A stretch of 64,000 bases of DNA from Blakeslea trispora (taxonomy: Eukaryota; Mucoromycota; Mucoromycetes; Mucorales; Choanephoraceae): positions 310,001-374,000 of the forward strand of contig JAIWNE010000016.1 in the NCBI GenBank assembly GCA_025331445.1. Reading direction: 5' to 3'. The notes under the pieces were generated by a model that did not search any database, was not told the DNA's origin, and saw only the letters and a program-made list of their open reading frames with translations. This document shows, piece by piece, positions 59,668 to 64,000 of this stretch (position 1 is its first letter; every line of letters starts with the position of its first letter). The position numbers and the translations under genes were made by a program.

Positions 59668-61982
59668 TTATTTTGATCTGGATAGATTTCGTGTCGAATT
59701 GAAATCTGCTTTCACTGGTTCCTTTCGACTGTTGTTTTGACTCTTGTATTTTAACTCGGACATAATTGCAATATGACTATATATATAAAAAGAGGAGATT
59801 AGACATGTAGATACATACAGATAGCTTTACTTACTCGGAGGGGAAATGAGCATTTGGCAGACCAACCACTTTACTGAGATAGTCTGAATCGATAGGTCCC
59901 AAAAGGGAAATGATATCTAATGTGTTTGTTGTATACCAAGCATAGTCTAAAACACCTTTGAAGCCTGGTGTATAGTTTGTGAAGGGCAATTCACCCATAT
60001 GGCTATAGGAACTCTTCAGAGAAAGAGGATGTGATAATCCTTCTGTGGTATATGTGCCATAGGAATGATCGCCGAAATCATCATGGTCTTGTTGAATGGC
60101 TCCTTTACTGAAGAACTCGTAGACACCTGAATCAGGCACTGAATTGAAATCACCACAGATCACTGTAGGCAGTTGAGCAATGGAACTATAGGTAGGACCC
60201 GAAAACCCCTTGGTGGGTGCCAGGTGCTTTGAAGCCAACTTTTGGATCTCATCCATCAAGACACCCACTTGCACTAATTTGACATCCGCATCGGAAGGAA
60301 CCCAATGGATATGTGTATTGGCTACCAAGATGCGCTGATGTGTATTCTTGTCTTGAAGGATCACCAAGGCAGCCACATTGTCCTTATTCATCACACGGTT
60401 ATAGATATCCACTGTCTGTTTAAAGTCTGTTCGTTGAAGTGCCTTCTGATTATATTCCACTAATTCTTGATCAATTAATTGAAATCTACGCCAAAAAAAA
60501 ATAATGTGTGGGTCAATAGGGCTGATCTATTCATCATTTGTTCCTGTTTTACCTAGAAGATTTATAGAAAGTAGCACAGCCATCCACCACACGCCTTTCT
60601 TTTTCAGACATTGTTTTTGCACGCGTCTTTGCAATAAAGACACTATCGTAATCACCCATTTTCTTAAAGTGGTCTTTAAAGTAATCATGATAAGATCCCA
60701 TTTCCATTTCCTATGCGTATCATATAAATGGCCCTGTATTTTCTTTTTCTTCTTTCTAAATCATGTTTTGAATATATACATGTATCTATGCCTTACCTGT
60801 AAACAAAAAATATCTGCATTATAACCCAAGATCTCGGCCACCAACAGTTCTCTTCGATAGTCCCAACTTAATGCCCATGATGGCGTGTAACCATATGCTT
60901 GAGGAGTTGCATATTTTTGGCATAGGATATTGTAACACAATACAGTAAACTTGTCTATAGATAAACAATGTGTTAGAGATAAAAAAAAAAAAGTCAAATG
61001 GATCATTGAAATTTACCTGAATCTTCCATTGTATCGCCTTCAATCAATAACCATTCTCGATGAGGAGGTGGCATGCCCACTATTGAAAAAATAAAGCTTA
61101 GCTACTTGTCTTTTTTTTTCTTATTCTCATTGTACCTGGTGCATTTTCACGAAGAGACATGATTAAGGCTTGTGTACCATCCTTCATCAAGATGTTTTTT
61201 AAATCAGCTTGAAGTGGATTCCCCTCAAGACCCAAAGTCTCTAGCTGATAAAGATTACCAAGCTCAGTGGGAAGCGAGACCAGATTGTTATCAAACAAGA
61301 GCAGCTCTCGTAAATTACAAAGGAGACCAAGCTCAGGAGGTAACAAGCTGAGTTTATTACCAGATACATCCAAGATCTTTAGATTCGTCAGCTGTGAGAG
61401 AGAAGGCATCAGATAGGTCAGATTGTTGTGATTGATATAGAGTGCTGTCAGAAAATGATAACTACAGATGGTAGGTGCAATATTCTTGAGGCCCATACCA
61501 CCCATATCCAGCGAAGTCCACACATGCTCCGGTTCCTCCTTTTTTCGATACTGGCCGCGACTGCCAGAGCCAAAGAGCCTGTTGGGGTCATTGGGGTCTG
61601 TGATGATCACGGTGGAAGTGACAGGTGTGTTGCGTGCCATGGCAGCAGCAGCACGCGCATGATGGTGGGGTGACGACGATTGTCGAGAAATTTGAGCGTA
61701 CGTAATTTGACGAGCTAGATGAGGTGTTGCACTAGGTGATTGAGAGACGTCCGTGGGTGTCATCAGACTTGAGTTTTGTTGTGTTTGGCTTTGTTGGTGT
61801 TGATAACTTTGTTGAAGACTGAGAGAATAACGGTTACCAAAGACACCTGCATTGACTTTCAAAAAAAAAAGAGTTAAATACAGTGGGTTTCTTTATCTTT
61901 CTTGCTTTTTCTCTAATAGTTTACCCACAGAAGGTGACGAAGCAGGCGATGTATTGTAAGGTGTATTACCAGAACTATACAT
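59668..61982 (-). CDS. CCR4: CCR4 deadenylase (LRR plus exonuclease)
   Basis: Catalytic poly(A) nuclease of the CCR4-NOT complex, which starts cytoplasmic mRNA decay. Seven exons join to 638 aa: 61982-61925, 61855-61136, 61079-61017, 60954-60797, 60710-60553, 60485-59835, 59776-59668. The N-terminus is rich in Gln, Ser and Thr. Leucine-rich repeats at about 125-235 ([39 protein letters not shown]) bind the NOT scaffold in yeast. The exonuclease-endonuclease-phosphatase domain follows: [28 protein letters not shown] (metal-binding Glu), [26 protein letters not shown] and, spliced from the last exon, [11 protein letters not shown] (catalytic Asp-His). The start at 61982 was chosen because a first exon ending in PSSPSV splices cleanly into VNAGVFG. 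Confidence 0.95.
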
Positions 61983-63809
61983 TACAGAATCAAGTGTGTG
62001 TTAATATATGTACAAGTGAATTTTGTTCTATTTATTTTGCGGATAACGAATACTTTTTTCTCTCTCTCTCGTTATGCGGACATTGAATCACTTTCTTGTT
62101 GGTGCGATTTCGATAGTGCATCTAACCTTTTTTTTTGGATTTCAAGAAAGATCAAGTAAAGCGAATAATAAAAAAAAAGACACAAGCTTTTATTTTGAAC
62201 TCTTGTTTTCAAAGAATAAATAAGCAACTGAGGTATTGATATAGTTTATTATGTTTCTTGCTCTAAAAAGAAACAAAAAAAGAAAGAGAGAGAGAGATAT
62301 GAGGAAGTCATCTAGTTCATTCAGCGCCTATTGTAGGGCGACATTGAAAATCTCATAGGATAGTCATCATATATAGTTGACAACAGGTTGGGCTATTGTT
62401 GCCGGGTAAGGTTCCTTATGCGCTAGGTCCTGGCGTGTTATCGTCCAGTGCCGAGTGTATTTCATTTAAAAAATGCAACAGTTCATGCTCATGTTCTTTC
62501 ACTGCTGCTGTGTTAGGGGTAGCATTGCCTTCCATAAGCTTCATTGAACAAAGTAAAATGTCTTCTATAGTCTCAAGCAACTATCTTTCTACCATTGTTC
62601 ATCTTCTGAGTATCTTTGCACACTGCTTCCCATCTTTTAGCAGCAAGTCACGCACTACAACAGCTCAAACTTACCAAAAAAAGGAAGGTTAGAAAGCCTT
62701 TTCTTCATTGCTGTACACTAGGAAACTCTTTTCACTATAAAATGAATGAGTAAGAGCAGCTTGTAAATTTGGTTTCAACTTGCACATCATCCATGAATGA
62801 TACTATTTTGTACTGACTCGCTAAGCTTATCCTTTTGGTAGACTAGCCTTATTGTCAATCCAAATCAAGCTACAAATGACTGTTATCAAAAATAAAAAAA
62901 AAAAGGTTGGGCAGCCATTTTTTCACAGGTCCATTCAACAACCAGAATTTGAATGGTTCTAATTCATCAAAATAAGGGGGATGTTTGCCACTTTTCACAG
63001 TGATGCTAGAAAATGCATCAAAGCCCCTCCTTCCAAGGTGTAAGTAGTATTTTAATCTTTCTTTTTCTCAGATATCTTTTTTTTTTCAGCTCTCTTAAAC
63101 GAATGACTCACCCCTCCCCCTCCCTTTGAGAAGAAAGGATGAGCAATGAGGGGCTTGTTGAGTTTAATCTATACTGATACAATAGCCGCTTAATTCAAGA
63201 AGTGTTCATGTTTCTCAAGAAATGCTACTCTTATACTGTGTGCTCTTGAATTGAATGGCATCACAGCGCTTAGAGTGATTGTAATTCCAAAGAACTGCTA
63301 CTCTTATATACTCTTAAATAGAGCAATTTATTGTTAGAGAAAAAAAATTCTCCTTTAGACAAGATAGAAGAAGTGCGCAAAATTAAGACTTGCTTTGAGG
63401 AGGGTCATATACTATTTTTTTTAGTACAACGACTCGCCCAAATATAGTCCGTAAAAAAAAAGTCCGCATTCGCTACTTGCAAAGAAAAAAGAAGCAGAAC
63501 CCACAAAACTGAGAGAAAAAAGAGGAAGGGATGGTCTGTATGTTTCTCTCTTTTTATTTTATTTCCAAAGACAAAGAAAAGTGTACTTGCTTGTTGGCAT
63601 TTAAATTGTTTAGGCATATGCTTTATTGGAGAGAGACAGAAAGATGGGATGAGCAAGCCATTCATATAAAGAGATTATCATCTAATGAAAACCTCGAATA
63701 TTGACCAATCAAAAGTCTTGTAGTGCAAACACCCTTAAAGAGTGAAGGAAATCAATTAAAAACCGTTCCTTTTTTTTTTACTTTTTTTTTTGTGTTTGAT
63801 ACAAGAAGG
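61983..63809. other. Right-hand intergenic region
   Basis: About 1.8 kb. One coding-like exon on the minus strand (62416-62580) is listed separately. Otherwise the sequence is AT-rich with A and T runs; the words TACTCTTATA recur near 63226 and 63300 (ATGCTACTCTTATACT and CTGCTACTCTTATATA). The last 40 bp before 63810 are T-rich, as for other starts. Confidence 0.45.
62416..62580 (-). CDS. Possible terminal exon of an unidentified small gene
   Basis: A 54-codon stretch ends in TAA at 62416 and begins right after an acceptor-like GATAG. The product has complex, helix-like composition: LLETIEDILLCSMKLMEGNA, KEHEHELLHFLNEIHSALDD, ending PGPSA. A GTAAGT donor lies about 95 nt upstream (near 62673), after MKKRLSNLPFFG, but this join does not keep frame, so I could not complete the gene. 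It may be a real small gene with an unseen exon or a remnant. Confidence 0.33.
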   Translation of the reverse strand: MLETIEDILLCSMKLMEGNATPNTAAVKEHEHELLHFLNEIHSALDDNTPGPSA

Positions 63810-63971
63810 ATGCATCAGACAAGACAATTTACCAAGAGAAGACCTCAGTCTCCAATGCTGAATCAGCAACAAGCTATTGAGGGCTTACAAGTACAGAAAT
63901 CTTCTCGTGGTGGTCTGGCTATTCAATCCAGTGCTCCTATCCATAACCGTTCATTTAAGCCAGACGTACAG
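63810..63971 (+). CDS. First exon of an unknown gene, cut by the window edge
   Basis: ATG at 63810 after a T-rich leader opens a 54-codon exon ending in a good donor (CAG, then GTAAAA) at 63972. The product starts MHQTRQFTKRRPQSP, is polar and basic and rich in Gln and Ser, with no domain I recognise. The gene continues beyond the right edge. Codon content and the splice donor support a real exon; function unknown. Confidence 0.6.
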
Positions 63972-64000
63972 GTAAAACAAACATAAAACAAAACATACTT

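Overview
The window looks like nuclear DNA of an early-diverging filamentous fungus, most likely Mucoromycota (Mucorales-type). It is AT-rich. Genes are cut by many 50-100 nt GT-AG introns, starts often sit behind long CT-rich tracts, and the gene set mixes ordinary fungal housekeeping genes with genes rare in Ascomycota and Basidiomycota: an ADAM metalloprotease with a disintegrin domain, a biopterin-dependent aromatic amino acid hydroxylase, an MCFD2-like EF-hand protein and a CHID1-like protein. I assembled 22 complete gene models by joining exons so that frame is kept across every splice; one further gene runs off the right edge. No rRNA, tRNA, CRISPR array or intact transposon was recognised.

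Layout. 1-1114: nothing firm. 1115-3729 (+): neutral ceramidase. 3914-4265 (-): RPB6. 4266-8649: long gene-poor stretch with an octamer tandem repeat and a coding-like relic. 8650-11590 (+): ADAM protease. 11792-13325 (-): phenylalanine hydroxylase type enzyme. 15641-17032 (+): PC-esterase-like membrane protein. 17425-18604 (-): fatty acid elongase. 18777-19294 (-): MCFD2-like protein. 22579-24047 (+): RhoGAP. 26526-28216 (+): eIF3e. 28562-30478 (+): sucrose-type transporter. 31242-32090 (-): decayed coding remnant. 33686-35653 (-): GH18 chitinase with a binding module. 36165-38129 (+): Zn2Cys6 regulator. 38524-40230 (-): TLDc protein like Rtc5. 41998-45413 (+): Hsl1/Gin4-type kinase. 45586-46324 (+): DUF1746 membrane protein. 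46470-49903 (-): large PPR protein. 49904-52609: divergent intergenic region with a striking cluster of one 11-bp word. 52610-53716 (+): Old Yellow Enzyme. 53752-55522 (-): CHID1-like protein. 55903-56342 (+): URM1. 56461-57585 (+): Yip1-family protein. 57690-59283 (-): membrane-type casein kinase 1. 59668-61982 (-): CCR4 deadenylase. 63810-end (+): first exon of an unknown gene.

The genes do not form one pathway, as expected for a fungal chromosome. Loose themes are secretory and membrane biology (ceramidase, elongase, MCFD2, Yip1, DUF1746/Dsc4-like, casein kinase 1), wall and surface biology (chitinase, PC-esterase-like, CHID1-like, ADAM) and gene expression (RPB6, eIF3e, CCR4, PPR, URM1).

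The most unusual signal is in 50305-51863: eight exact copies of AGATCTGATAA, on both strands, within 1.6 kb between the divergent PPR and OYE genes. The word contains a GATA-factor core. Also notable are the PC-esterase-like protein, which lacks both the GDS serine and the DxxH histidine, and several very small exons (13, 15, 16 and 18 nt).
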